The notes beneath the pieces were generated by a model. It was not told the DNA's origin. It made no database searches and worked only from the letters and a program-made list of their open reading frames with translations. From Neolentinus lepideus HHB14362 ss-1 (Eukaryota; Basidiomycota; Agaricomycetes; Gloeophyllales; Gloeophyllaceae), in the NCBI GenBank assembly GCA_001632425.1, contig KV425606.1:123057-163071 (forward strand): DNA of 40,015 nt, written 5' to 3'. The number at the start of each line of letters is the position of its first letter. Positions within the stretch are counted from its first letter, which is position 1. The position numbers were made by a program, and so were the translations under genes. This document shows positions 1 to 9,282 of this stretch, one piece after another.

Positions 1-336
1 GTCTACGCAGTTTTCGCGTGCAGTGTTGGGCCCATGAATCAGGTCGGTTGTGTGATGTATCGGGCGATGCAACTAATAACCGAAGTTCAGATACGCTCGT
101 CGACTGTGGAATCACATTTGATGTTGTCTTACCTCCCCGTGGATAGATTCTTGCGCGAAGCTGAAGTTCAGGCCAGGATTGTACAACATTGTAGGTGCGT
201 GTTGACCCATATCGATGCCAGTATTGATGGTTGAAGTAGTGATTGCTCCAGCGTTAATCTGCATGGCGTCGTCTGATGTTCTGTATAATACGAACGGTGC
301 AATTTCTGATTCGAAAGGCGGGCGAGTGAAAGGCAT
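1..336 (-). CDS. Epsilon copy 1, 5' part only (cut by left edge)
   Basis: This is the first exon and the first 24 codons of exon 2 of the unknown epsilon protein; the rest lies left of the window. I start at the ATG at 336-334 (MPFTRPPF). The longer open frame upstream begins with GTG behind a stop, and the same ATG is present in the copies at 11193 and 21535. Exon 1 is 336-133 (68 codons), followed by a GTAAGA donor, a 60-base intron and acceptor TTATTAG, with exon 2 starting at 72 in phase 0 (LHRPIHHTTD). No signal peptide or membrane segment is visible. It is the left-edge member of the tandem array. The function is not recognised; the gene model is supported by identical splice phase in three copies. 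Confidence 0.6.
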
Positions 337-938
337 AGTGAGAAGAGAAAGGGCAAGGTTTATGTCTGTGGTTATCACTGATTAAATCGCGCTTTTCGGC
401 AGGCTCCGGGTCTTGCGCGCTGCAACCTTTGTTCTTGTTCCTTATCGGGCTCAATCGCAGTGCTAGGTTCTGCAAATCTGTGCTTCCGCGCTGCTCTCCG
501 TCGTTGTCGGAACTGTGTCTCCCGCTCTGTCTAAACGTCCCCCAGGTATTTCTTGTCCAAAATGTCCACTTACAAGGTTCTGACTCTCGAGCTCTCGAAA
601 CGGGAGGTGTGCAGTCTCTAGGCACCGCGATTTTTTCCAGATGGTCAGCCGCAAATCAAGGAGGGTCTCACTAAAACGTGAACCTCCAAGGTCTCGCTCT
701 CATGCATCGTGATGACCTTGCTATTTCTCTCAGAAATTATGGCGGTCACTCACGTACAGATGTCCAAATACTTCGAACGAATCATGCTTTCATAAATACA
801 GATACAAGTGCAGGTGCGAGACATCCGATTCTACGTTACTACCTTGTTTCCTTTGGTGAAATGTGCTTTCTGTTACATTGTAATAGTGTACGGAGGTGAA
901 GCGCAATATAATAGATGCTGCATGATCCATCCTTGAGA
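337..938. other. Epsilon 5' flank and GCDH 3' flank, copy 1
   Basis: No gene is supported here. The stretch lies between the epsilon start (336, reading left) and the end of GCDH (939). It recurs with roughly 85-90% similarity by eye at about 11194-11857 and 21536-22185. It should hold the epsilon promoter and 5' UTR and the GCDH terminator. Open frames on either strand are short and not conserved in frame among copies. Confidence 0.5.
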
Positions 939-3180
939 TCAGTTAGCGAACGCCTGAATACCCGTCATTGCTTTGCCGAGAATCAGCGCGTGAATGTCCT
1001 GAAACACGAGGTCAGTAGTCCTCGAAATCGGGGAGCATAAGAATGTCTTGAATACTTACGTGAGTGCCTGGCAACCACGACGAGATTACATCAGAGTCTT
1101 ATCGCAAACTTGCCGCAGGAAACGTACCTTCGTATGTGTTTGTCACCTGCAAGTTCGCGACATGCCTGCCGACATGATACCTTCCGTGGCGTCGATCGAC
1201 AGAGAAGATAAGTATAGGCAAGAGCTCAGACTCACTCGTCCGCACATGCATTCCCGCCAAGTATGTCCAGCACCCTGCGCGCGTGCTCGAGCGCGTTGCC
1301 ACAATTGTTCCGCTTCACGAGACTGATCATCTCGGGCGCTACTTTACCTGCGTCTTTCAGACGGCCAACCTAATAGCCCACATCAAGCACAGTTAATGTT
1401 GCTCGAAGGGCATCTGACGTTGGAAAATGTGAACGCACTTGCAAACTTGATAGCAATCCCGTCGTCACTTCAGTCTGCGCATCGACCAGCTTCTTTTGGA
1501 TGAGCTGGAACGAGGCGAGCGGACGACCGAACTGGTGCCTTTCGAGCGCGTATGCTCTTGTGCGGGCTATGCAGTCTTCGAGAGCACCAAGGACGCCCCA
1601 GGAGATCCCGTACCTATAGTAAACGTATGAGCTCCTATGCCATGACGATGGAGGGTAAGTTGAGAATGCGGACCTTGCATTATTTAAGCAGCTAAACGCT
1701 GACCCGAGACCTTTTGTCCCGGATAAAAGCGCTTCCTGCGATACCTTCACGTTGTCGAGGAACACGGAGCCTGTCAGTGAAGCTCGTAGCGCTAGTTTGT
1801 TCTTAATTGCTGGTGCAGACAGGCCAGAGGTGCCCTGCACGCACATCATTGTCACTATGACCGAAGGGAATGAAGCAGAACTACCTTCTCGACCACGAAA
1901 CCGCGCACTTTGTCATCCCATTTGCATCGCGCCCAGATGACGAAGACATCCCTAATTTCCCACCCAATTCAGGTCAGTCAATTCGATAAACGACAGAAAG
2001 GTACTTACGCAACAGGCGCGTTGCTGATCCACGTCTTCGCACCATTGATGACAAAACCACCACCACCTAGTGCTTCTTCGGCCGTAGTCTCCATTGAACC
2101 AGGGTCAGAGCCGTGGTTCGGTTCAGTGAGACCCTGAAAGAATGAGTGGCAGAAGAAAATAAGAGAGGTACAAGAAAAAGAGGAGACGAGAAAACGCACG
2201 AAGCAGCCGATGAGTTCTCCTTTTGCTATGAATGTCTGGAAAGTCAGTATCGAAGATGATGAAAGGATCATCATGGCGAAAAGCGACATGCGAATAGCTC
2301 TTTAACATGAAGGCAGAATACATACCCAAGGCAGGCAGATACTTATTCTTCTGCGCTTCAGAGCCGAATGCATAGATAGGATGCATTACGAGCGAGGACT
2401 GCACAGAGGATGTCGATCGGTATCCCGAGTCGACTCTTCGAAGCATTAACGTCGGGTGTTAACATCAAGACTTTTAGACTGCATTTCATGGGAATGCGCA
2501 AACCTCTCGATCTCGCGGGCGATCAAGCCGTAGGCGACGCTGCTCGCGCCTGCACAGCCGTAGCCTTGTATTGTGGGGCCAAGAAGGCCGATTTCACCCA
2601 TCTCGCTGAGGATTGAAGTGTCGAGCGCTGTGACCAGCGTGAACCAGAGCATGCCTACATAGGAGTAAGGAAACTCACTTTCAGTGCGATAGCCTTCGAG
2701 CACTCGTGGCATAAGTTTTTCCTGTGAAACGTTAAAGAGTAGTTCAGTAACAATTAACGCAGACTGGTGACTAGTACTTGCTTGGCAGTAGTCCCTAGCC
2801 ATGTCCCTGCAGCGCTATTATCAGACGAGTCGGCAGCGAAGAAATACAACGAAATTAATACCCACCGAATTGCGATCTCTTCCTCAGTTAGCAAGGATTC
2901 GAGGTTGAGAGGATCCTATATTCTGTGTGAGACGATTGACGACGTGAAGGTTCTGGGCCTCGAAGGGCAAAGCGGTCGAACGTAAGGGAGGTGCACACCT
3001 CCCAGTTGAACTTAACAAACTCTATTCATGCATGAAATATCACATCGTGTGAAGATAAGTGTGATATAGAGGATGCGACGGGAGCTTACTGCTTGTAGTA
3101 CTTGTGGAGGCGAACCTCGCACGATGCACGACAGGAAGGAAGGAACGGAGTCGAAACCGGACTAACTTCGATGCGTACAT
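939..3180 (-). CDS. Glutaryl-CoA dehydrogenase, mitochondrial (intact copy)
   Basis: Glutaryl-CoA dehydrogenase is the FAD flavoenzyme of the mitochondrial matrix that dehydrogenates and decarboxylates glutaryl-CoA to crotonyl-CoA in lysine and tryptophan breakdown. Sixteen exons join in one frame (1275 bases, 424 aa): 3180-3090, 3021-2999, 2915-2866, 2806-2782, 2721-2679, 2627-2504, 2435-2326, 2225-2200, 2133-2009, 1951-1885, 1834-1674, 1613-1439, 1369-1236, 1180-1128, 1067-1060 and 998-939. The start gives an Arg-rich presequence ([15 protein letters not shown]). Family hallmarks are [21 protein letters not shown] (the substrate-binding Arg, about residue 125), [14 protein letters not shown] (from about residue 165), GTSGLSAP, and NTYEGTHDIH with the catalytic Glu at about residue 402. 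The length fits the family (human 438). Intron 4 uses a GC donor and exon 15 has 8 bases. The family assignment is certain; some junctions could shift slightly. Confidence 0.93.
2722..2781 (-). other. GC-AG intron of GCDH copy 1
   Basis: Splicing the Cys-Gln codons at 2782 to Glu-Lys-Leu-Met at 2721 keeps the glutaryl-CoA dehydrogenase frame only if the intron begins with GCAAGT, the classic GC donor, and ends CACAG. The nearest GT donor, five bases inside, shifts the frame. In the second GCDH copy the donor has changed to ACAAGT. Confidence 0.75.
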
Positions 3181-3906
3181 GGTTCTAATTCTTCTGTCAG
3201 CTAGTACTGGCGTAAGTGTATCATTCGCATTGCAGTATGGGGACGCTACCTTGAAGCAGATGCTGTTCGAAGTTCAAGTCTCCGTCGGAAATGAAGTGTT
3301 CAGGTGATGAAGAAGTTCCGATGTCTGGGGTAGATCTAAGATACTGTTGGGGTAGGGTTGGTCCACCGGGGACCAATGGACCGTGGACTGGTGGACCGGT
3401 AAGCTTGTGGCGAAGAAATGAGATTTTCTAGGTCCCTATCGGCTCTCGCGTTCGATGCCATTTGTTCGTTATGGACCTGTTTCTCTTGAATAAAAACGTA
3501 TGATGAGCACTTCTGCAAATAATATGCCATCCTGGCGTTGTGAGTTGAAAGCATATTGGTGGCGGGAATCAGCGAGACCTGCCAATTTTCCAAACAGCCA
3601 CAATCGAAAGAACCGAGTTTCATCGTATCGATGCCCTTGCGTGCCGTTCGACTGCTTGTGCTCTTGGTCTTTGTTCCAGTCGCGGAATGGTCTCAGAACT
3701 TTAGGTTACTCTGATTCTAGCGATACTTCTATGGCCATCTGTCAAATGCTGCAAATACGCATCCCGGCGACACATAGCATGAATCTGCGTCGACGTCCTC
3801 TCGATACGGAGTACAGTTACTCAGTATCCCTTGGCTACTGCTTGAATCCAAGGAAATCGATAGAGGGCTAACCCATGGTTGTGACTGTACCGTGACGACT
3901 CATGCC
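3181..3906. other. GCDH 5' region, conserved in three units, no gene
   Basis: This 726-base stretch separates the GCDH start from the end of zeta. It is repeated at 13970-14693 and 24092-24747. It contains a stem-like motif at about 3358-3396 and a well-conserved block at about 3405-3870. An ATG-initiated minus frame of about 40 codons (MASNARADRDLENL) occurs here in copies 1 and 2, but copy 3 does not keep it, so I do not call it a gene. It probably holds the GCDH promoter and the zeta terminator. Confidence 0.5.
3358..3396. repeat. Inverted repeat GGTCCACC...GGTGGACC upstream of GCDH
   Basis: An 8-base perfect inverted repeat flanks a loop of about 23 bases rich in further GGACC/GGTCC half-sites (GGGGACC, TGGACCG). 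The second unit keeps it at about 14144-14182. The third unit has only the shortened remainder GGACCGGTGGACC near 24223. It lies 180-220 bases upstream of the GCDH start codon. It could be a regulatory site, a structure-forming site or simply an internally repeated sequence. Confidence 0.45.
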
Positions 3907-5034
3907 TTAACCGGCGTGGACAGTGCGGTAGTGGAAGATAGACACGGAGATGATATCGGGCACGTTCTTCGGCCTGGCTGTCATCCAAGCCGTGCAAGAA
4001 GAGGTACTTCCCCCCCTAACGTCTTGGCACGAGATAACTTACGCAGTCGAACTGCGTTGATTTCCAGCTCTGTACGATGCCAAGTGTATTCCTCAGTGCG
4101 ACGACTCCTCCGCGGCAGTAATTCACCGACGGTAAGGCCATTTGCACGCAAAGTACGCATGTACAGGCCGGTCATGGTGCTCCTATACGATGCGAGGATC
4201 CAGGCCATACCGTTGCTCTTACACGGTTGAGCGGAGCAGAGACACGCGGGTATCCTATGCAGATACAGCGTAGATTCGACACGATCCTCACAAGGATCTA
4301 TGTGCCGGTGTCTGGAATTGCGCAGAATGAGTGACGGCTGTTCGACATCGAAGAAGGCAGTACAGCTTTCGCTCACTTCAAGCACGTTGGCCATCTTCCG
4401 CATCTCGTCTCTGGACGATTGTACTTCAAACTGTGGGCACGACTGGACGAGATATCGGAGGTCCCTCGGGTCTTGGAGTCAAAAAAAGCGGTTTTGTAGA
4501 GGGGTAATTCCGATATCGTGGCTGTTCGGGAGCGATGGTGGCCTTGGTGCCGCTCGCGGCGACCTATGTATTTTGGGAGGCAGGAGGCAGGAGCGGAACG
4601 TTACGTGCCACACAATACGACTTCATCGGAAATCATCCCACCGGTCGCGTCGACTACTCGCCACCAGTGCTGTTCAAACGGACATCTTCCAAGCAACAAG
4701 GAACCTGCAACATTATGGACGCATTATTCACTTGGCTCTAGGATTCAAGACCGCACCGTGATATTCGACTGGGAGTCCGTCTTCGAGATCGACGATGAAG
4801 ACTACGGCGATGTTCTATATTTTCTTTGGGTTATCTTGATCGAGAACGGAGACCGTCGATGAAGTAGGACAAGATCTGTGCCACAGGCATTCGATTGGCT
4901 CTGTTGACGATATGCGTTGGTTGGCTTTGTCTCTGTGGGTCCCCGCCTCCGGCGCTTATCTTTCGGCGCTCTACGACCCATTGCCTTTGCACGGGATTGA
5001 AGGTTGTGCTACGGCAAACGGTTAGGAATACCAT
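3907..5034 (-). CDS. Zeta copy 1, unknown conserved gene, probably damaged
   Basis: I do not recognise this gene. The best-supported part is its 3' end. A frame running leftwards through VLEVSES, MTGLYMRTLRANGL and RTELEINAVRL reaches a GTAAGT donor at 4042. A 65-base intron follows, and the last exon, 3977-3907, ends VPDIISVSIFHYRTVHAG. The splice phase is exact and this last exon is conserved in all three units. The 5' part is unclear: relative to unit 2 this copy lacks about 200 bases near 4530-4570 and about 60 bases near 4452, and the frame changes between conserved blocks. It is therefore likely a pseudogene, or has introns I cannot place. The start is not determined; 5034 is only the approximate left limit of conserved coding-like sequence. 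Confidence 0.4.
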
Positions 5035-5685
5035 CTTCGCAATGCGAGTTCACTTCCAATGATGGAGGTGAAGAGTCTTAATATGCATCTTTCCGGATCG
5101 GAAGGGATGGAACACAATGATATCGGGCTGAGGCGGACGGATTTGGTGTCGTATGAGATAAGAAAGCTACACAAACGAATGATCTCAGTCCCTTCATAAT
5201 CACTGATCCCTGCCGGTACATCATCGCCACATCTCCATCTCGCCTCGTGGATTTAACTGGCGACCGCTATTCGGCCCCTGGTGGCTAAAACCAGTGCTGA
5301 AGAATCCAGTGGAGCTCACGCCCGGTACTGTGTTACGTTTTACTATTATTCGACAGCGAACCAGAGTTGCGAGATGACCACAATGACTGCTCTTCTGTTC
5401 CCCGTCCTGTTCAACAGAGGAGCCGTGGACTTTGCACCGGACGTTCTTATGCGGGAGAGTGGGTTTCGATGAATCGATTCGCCCCGCCGAGCTATATTGT
5501 CACGAATCCTATACAAGAACATCTTTATAGACAACGAAGCTGCCCAAACCTCTTTGTACAGTTGTCACGCCCCCTAATTAATTCCACGAGATTCAGCACG
5601 CGTACGAATTCAAGTTCAATTTGTATCTTCGCTCACCGTCTTGGGATCCGGTATATATCCGGTAGACTTCGCCATCCCGGGTTCT
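5035..5685. other. Flank between zeta and gamma, unit 1
   Basis: No gene can be supported. The sequence recurs at about 16020-16450 and 25990-26580. A 60-residue minus frame ending in FAVE near 5346 is open in units 1 and 3, but unit 2 has lost the region. The stretch presumably holds the zeta promoter and the gamma 3' end. Confidence 0.4.
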
Positions 5686-6690
5686 TTAGGATGGCAGATA
5701 TGGATCGATATCCATCTCCCACCGTTCATACGGCTCCGCATCTATCATTGTGTCGTCCGTAATCCCGGCTGTATTCACCGTCACATCTTCGGACGTTTGG
5801 GCGGTGTCCCCAAGAGTATGACATCGCATGTGTTCGATTGGCTGCGGTTGGACAAGCCAATGACACCCAGATGCCTGCCCTCGATAGATATACGGCACAT
5901 CCACGGGAATGATTGGTGGACTCGCCTGAGAGATAACCTGACCCGGCTGCAATACTCATCCACCTCCATGCGTCAAATACCAGTGTTTGCGGGCAGGGAA
6001 TGACGCTTGCATCTATTTGCAAGGGAGCCGTCGACGAACTCAAGGAAAACGTAAAGTCGAGGGGGCGAGGGCGGCCAGATCGCGGTTCCAATGTTTGTTA
6101 CTTTTGGACTTGCGAGGTTCATCTGTTGACCAAATGTCAGGATCCTCGAGTATGATGAGAGGAAGAGGACGGGTCCACCTGCCAGCGGCACATGTTGCCC
6201 GAGGCCACTCTTCTCGTAGATCCGGCGAAGATCGGTGGTCCTATTTCCTTGCGCAGGCGACAGCTGGTGTCCGGTGATCTCGCCCTCACTTTCCTATACA
6301 GCTGAGCGCAGTTCATTTAAGTGAACAGCGTTCAACCGATCGCTCCTTGATACGGATGCCCGCCATCGTGATCTGGAGCTTTGGCTCGAGCATCTTGTCG
6401 GGGTTGAGTGCTTGCCAGACTTCAAACGCGTCCTCGCACTTGTTCGTCCAGGTCAGGAGCGAGGCCGCGTCGACGGGGCCAACGAGTTCTGGTAGGTTGA
6501 GTGGACAGCTGTTCGACGACTGGCGCTCCGTCGCGACCGGTCGACGACGCGATCTCTTCCAGACTACTCGAGCACATGCAAGTGATCCAGGGCCCCTTTG
6601 GAGTCTTCGACGGTCGTGTTCTGAGGCTGAGCTGCGAAGAGAATGGCATCGGTCAAAATGTGGCGATAGTGGTGGTTACTGAAAGCAAGC
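5686..6690 (-). pseudogene. Gamma copy 1, broken by a retroelement gag fragment
   Basis: Gamma is a paralogue of beta. Recognisable parts, in order, are a start region with ATG at 6577 giving MCSSSLEEIASSTG, the helical block ending LRRIYEKSG..VPLAG, an intron whose acceptor precedes MNLASPKV, and the C-terminal block QPGQVISQASPPIIPVDV followed by DAEPYERW. Upstream codons matching the beta N-terminus (NTTVEDSKGALDHL) are in another frame. An insert at about 6325-6505 interrupts the first exon, a TAG follows the SAV codons, and the donor equivalent to that of beta is deleted. It has no full-length product. A TATA-like box lies at 6861-6868. Confidence 0.6.
6325..6505 (-). mobile_element. Gag-like retrotransposon fragment inside gamma copy 1
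   Basis: About 170-180 bases are present here and absent from the matching site in units 2, 3 and the diverged right half. Read on the minus strand they encode a frame containing LVGPVDAASLLTWTNKCEDA, then FEVWQALNPDKMLEPKLQI and TMAGIRIKER. This pattern resembles the N-terminal part of Gag in fungal LTR retrotransposons (aromatic and acidic spacing followed by a helix ending in a conserved turn). Near-repeats AAGTGAACAGC and GAGTGGACAGC flank it and could be a decayed target duplication. No LTR or protease/reverse transcriptase is present. The Gag assignment is by pattern memory. Confidence 0.6.
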
Positions 6691-6860
6691 TTGTGGCACG
6701 CCTGTCACTCTGTAAGCATCACTGATCTTTGCCGGTCTCTGGTAGGAGTCCCGATATTCTCGAGCGTGAGGTCACATTGATTGAACTTGATGGTTAGATA
6801 CATCTTCAACAAGCTTAACGAAATACCATGTAGCCGAACTAGCGCCACCTTCACGATAAA

Positions 6861-6868
6861 AATTTATA
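6861..6868 (-). promoter_or_regulatory. TATA-like box upstream of gamma, unit 1
   Basis: The minus strand reads TATAAATT in the gap between the alpha 3' end (6906) and gamma. The same octamer stands at 27664-27671 in unit 3 and at 37262-37269 in the right half, inside otherwise diverging sequence. Unit 2 has a changed version (TATAGATT). Confidence 0.45.
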
Positions 6869-6905
6869 CACAAGCTATGATCGTACATCTTCCTTCATTC
6901 TCGAC

Positions 6906-7670
6906 TCAGTGACGTGACCCGAAGTATCCCCCGTCGGCACCCATGTAATCGCTGTTGAGACCGTTATATAGTCCTCGACAAGTCTGCGAATGAGATGAGA
7001 AGCTCACCTGTCATGAGCCTCATCCACATTATTGCTCCACCACTCCCCGTAGTTCATGCCACTGGGTGGTGCATCCCACAAATAAGGATCTTCCATGGTT
7101 GCAGTCTCAGCTTCCATAGGAGAGTCCACGGCTTCGGCAGGCGTCATATCGGTGTCAGTGTGGCAGAGCGCGAAGTCCTCAAAATGATTTGCATCCACTC
7201 CAAAGTCGGGCCGAGTCGGTGGTTTGAAGACGGAGCATCCGGCTGGCACAGGCACGATGTCATATAGACGCAAGAGGTTGGCTGTTAATTTTGATGAATG
7301 CTCCATCTAACAGCCAAATTTTAGCGACTCTGAAGAATGCTCAAGGAAGTGGATGCTATACCGGTCGTGCATACGGTTCTATCACTTCGCCCAAGATATT
7401 GTATCGTTTGATGGCCTCACGATACAGAGCCTCCCGCCTCGCCGGATCTTCAGCTTCATTCCCCGCGACGCTCGCTTCGATCTCATCGAGAGCGTTTTGC
7501 ATGTCTTTCAGGTTGAGCAACCGAACCTCTTCCTCGGGTGACCTCGGGTTAGACCCGCTGGCGAGGGTGCTCGCTATGTCGTTGAGGCAAGCTCGGAGCT
7601 CTGATAGATCGACGAAGGACTCCTCTCGAGCGTTGGCATTCTGGGCTTGCATAGTACGCTGTGCTTGCAT
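6906..7670 (-). CDS. Alpha copy 1, unknown three-exon acidic protein, 217 aa
   Basis: No known family was recognised. Exons 7670-7362, 7306-7008 and 6951-6906 join in frame (654 bases). Introns of 55 and 56 bases have donors GTATAG and GTGAGC and acceptors TTAG and CAACAG. The start (MQAQRTMQAQ) is chosen because it is the first ATG kept in all four copies. Residues 17-90 are charged and predicted helical, perhaps coiled coil (SPEEEVRLLNLKDMQNALDE). Residues about 140-217 are acidic with scattered aromatics (MEDPYLWDAPPSGMNYGEWW, then DYMGADGGYFGSRH). There is no signal peptide or membrane segment. The N-terminus aligns with that of beta. The acidic/aromatic tail would suit a transactivation or docking segment, but that is inference. 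The reading frame is intact. Confidence 0.7.
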
Positions 7671-8243
7671 GTTTGTAGGGTGAGGAGATCGAGGAGTGAT
7701 CGATGGTAAAAGTGAGAAACAGGATCGGTGGCACGATTGTTGTCGTTTTGCGCTTCGGCATATGCCGAGCATTGTGGTCAATGGCGGAGCCGCTTCGGCC
7801 TACCTGGGCGCTCGTGTGGCAAAACAGAGGTCCGTGCTGTTCGCAGGAGTTGTGAAGTGGTCGTTAATCATTGATACAAGACGTCGTTCTGTGACTAGAA
7901 CGTATTTAATTGCGGGTGTCGGCATCCTCTGATCATGGAATGCGATACCTATTCGACTCAAGTCGCATTTGGCATCACATCGATGGAGAAGAGAAAGAAT
8001 ACGGAAAAGAGCCAGTATATCGACATATTTCCTAATACCCATCGCACCCTACTTTCCTTTCCTCTTCCGACAGCATCGCGTGTGGACATCCTCTTGAAGT
8101 GGTTGCTGAATTAACACAAGAGCCCCGACTGCACCTCTTTAAGAGGGATTACCTAGCAGAAGAGCATAAGCTCAGATTGTCGACGCGTCTAGATGGAGGA
8201 GACGCACGGATAATGGTACACATCATTGCCCTGGGACTTCCAT
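7671..8243. other. Alpha promoter region, unit 1
   Basis: This is a gap between the alpha start (7670) and the beta stop (8244). It is repeated almost unchanged at 17847-18391, as far as 28760 in unit 3, and in diverged form at about 35800-36190. A minus frame of 80 codons at 7800-8042 is open in units 1 and 2, but only because those stretches are nearly identical; the diverged copy does not keep it. It should contain the alpha promoter. Confidence 0.45.
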
Positions 8244-9028
8244 TCACGCGCATGTGCCGGCGCCATAGCTATGCGGTGGACCCATCTGAGAGGCGACTTG
8301 ATCTGATTGAACTACCTGTTCGCCTTCAGGTGCTGTAGATATGTACCCCGACGTCCCTGCGTGAGAGGGAACTGGACGCGGTTGGACTACCCATTCACCT
8401 CCAGGCACTTGTCCCCGGTATTGCGGATAGATATACGACCCATCCATGTCAATAATTGGTGGTCCCTCCTGCGAGGCAACTTGATCCGACAGCAATACCC
8501 ATCGATCTCCATGTGCCAAATTCCAGGATTGTGGATAGGGGACGGCGTCACCATTCATGTGCAGGGGAGCCGTCCACAACATCAAGGGAGATTCAAAGCC
8601 GACGGGAGTCCGCTGCCATATCGCGTCTCTAACGTTGGAGAAGCTCATCTATTAGCCAAAGGTCAGGGCGCCTCGAGTATAATGAGATAAAGAAGATAAT
8701 ATACAGGGTGTTCACTTGGTAACGGCGCGAGACTACAGCATCGCTCAAGACCACTCTCTTCGTAGATCCGCCGAAGATCAGCAATCACATCTTCGTGTGC
8801 CACCGAGGGCAAGCAACCCGTGATGGTAACTTCGCGTTCGATCTCCTCTACCGCAGCTCGCAGTTCATTCAAATGAATGGATCGCTGCTCGGCGGCATGC
8901 TCTTCGCCGCGACCGGTGGACGAGACGATTTCTTCAAGACTCGCTTGGAGCGCTTGGAAGTCCTCCAAGGCCGTCCTGGACTCTTTGACGTTCGTATTTC
9001 GACGCTGAGTCGGCGAAGAAGTTGCCAT
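8244..9028 (-). CDS. Beta copy 1, unknown two-exon protein, 242 aa
   Basis: No characterised family was recognised. Exon 1 is 9028-8705 (108 codons) and exon 2 is 8648-8244 (134 codons plus stop). The 56-base intron between them has donor GTATAT, a CTGAC branch-like sequence and acceptor TAATAG, and phase 0 is kept in the copy at 19221. The start MATSSPTQ is the ATG shared with unit 2; an in-frame ATG 21 codons upstream is possible but less conserved. The N-terminus (ALEDFQALQASLEEIVSSTG, then LRRIYEESG) is helical and aligns with alpha and gamma. Exon 2 is Pro/Gly/Gln-rich with a loosely repeated SQxGPP motif (residues about 158 and 231). The product ends GAGTCA, where unit 2 has Trp instead of the stop and runs a few residues further. 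Confidence 0.62.
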
Positions 9029-9255
9029 CGATTGAAACTGAGGTGTGATGGTTGCGGAAAGAAAGACTGGCCAATTCTGTTGTTCTATCATATCAAAATC
9101 GCCGGCCGTTGCCGGTCATCAGGCTGGTCTCTGGTAAGGGCATTATTATCCTCGAGCGCAATGCCAAATTCATTGAACCTCAAGATTAGAATATATCATC
9201 AAGATGCTTCACAAGAGACGGTGTCGCCGAACGAGAGTGACTTCCACCGCAACAG

Positions 9256-9264
9256 CTTATATAG
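9256..9264 (-). promoter_or_regulatory. TATA-like box of beta copy 1
   Basis: The minus strand reads CTATATAAG about 230 bases upstream of the beta ATG (9028), just downstream of the delta remnant. Unit 2 has CTATACAAG at the equivalent place, so the box is weakened there. Confidence 0.45.
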
Positions 9265-9282
9265 AAACCACCCTTATACATT

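Noticed and set aside
112..378. Start of epsilon at 378
   Set aside because: That codon is GTG. The first ATG in frame is at 336 and is conserved in copies 2 and 3.
3336..3623. Minus-strand 95-codon frame between GCDH and zeta
   Set aside because: The frame and length differ in units 2 and 3, and half of it is the GGTCC/GGACC repeat.
7291..7683. Plus-strand 130-codon frame
   Set aside because: It is antisense to alpha exon 1, which has conserved splice sites and in-frame differences between copies.
7800..8042. Minus-strand 80-codon frame shared by units 1 and 2
   Set aside because: It is preserved only because this patch is nearly identical between the two units. The diverged copy at about 35.9 kb does not keep it.
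8649..8715. GTGAAC donor for the beta intron
   Set aside because: It leaves one base and brings a stop in exon 2. The GTATAT donor at 8704 keeps phase 0.
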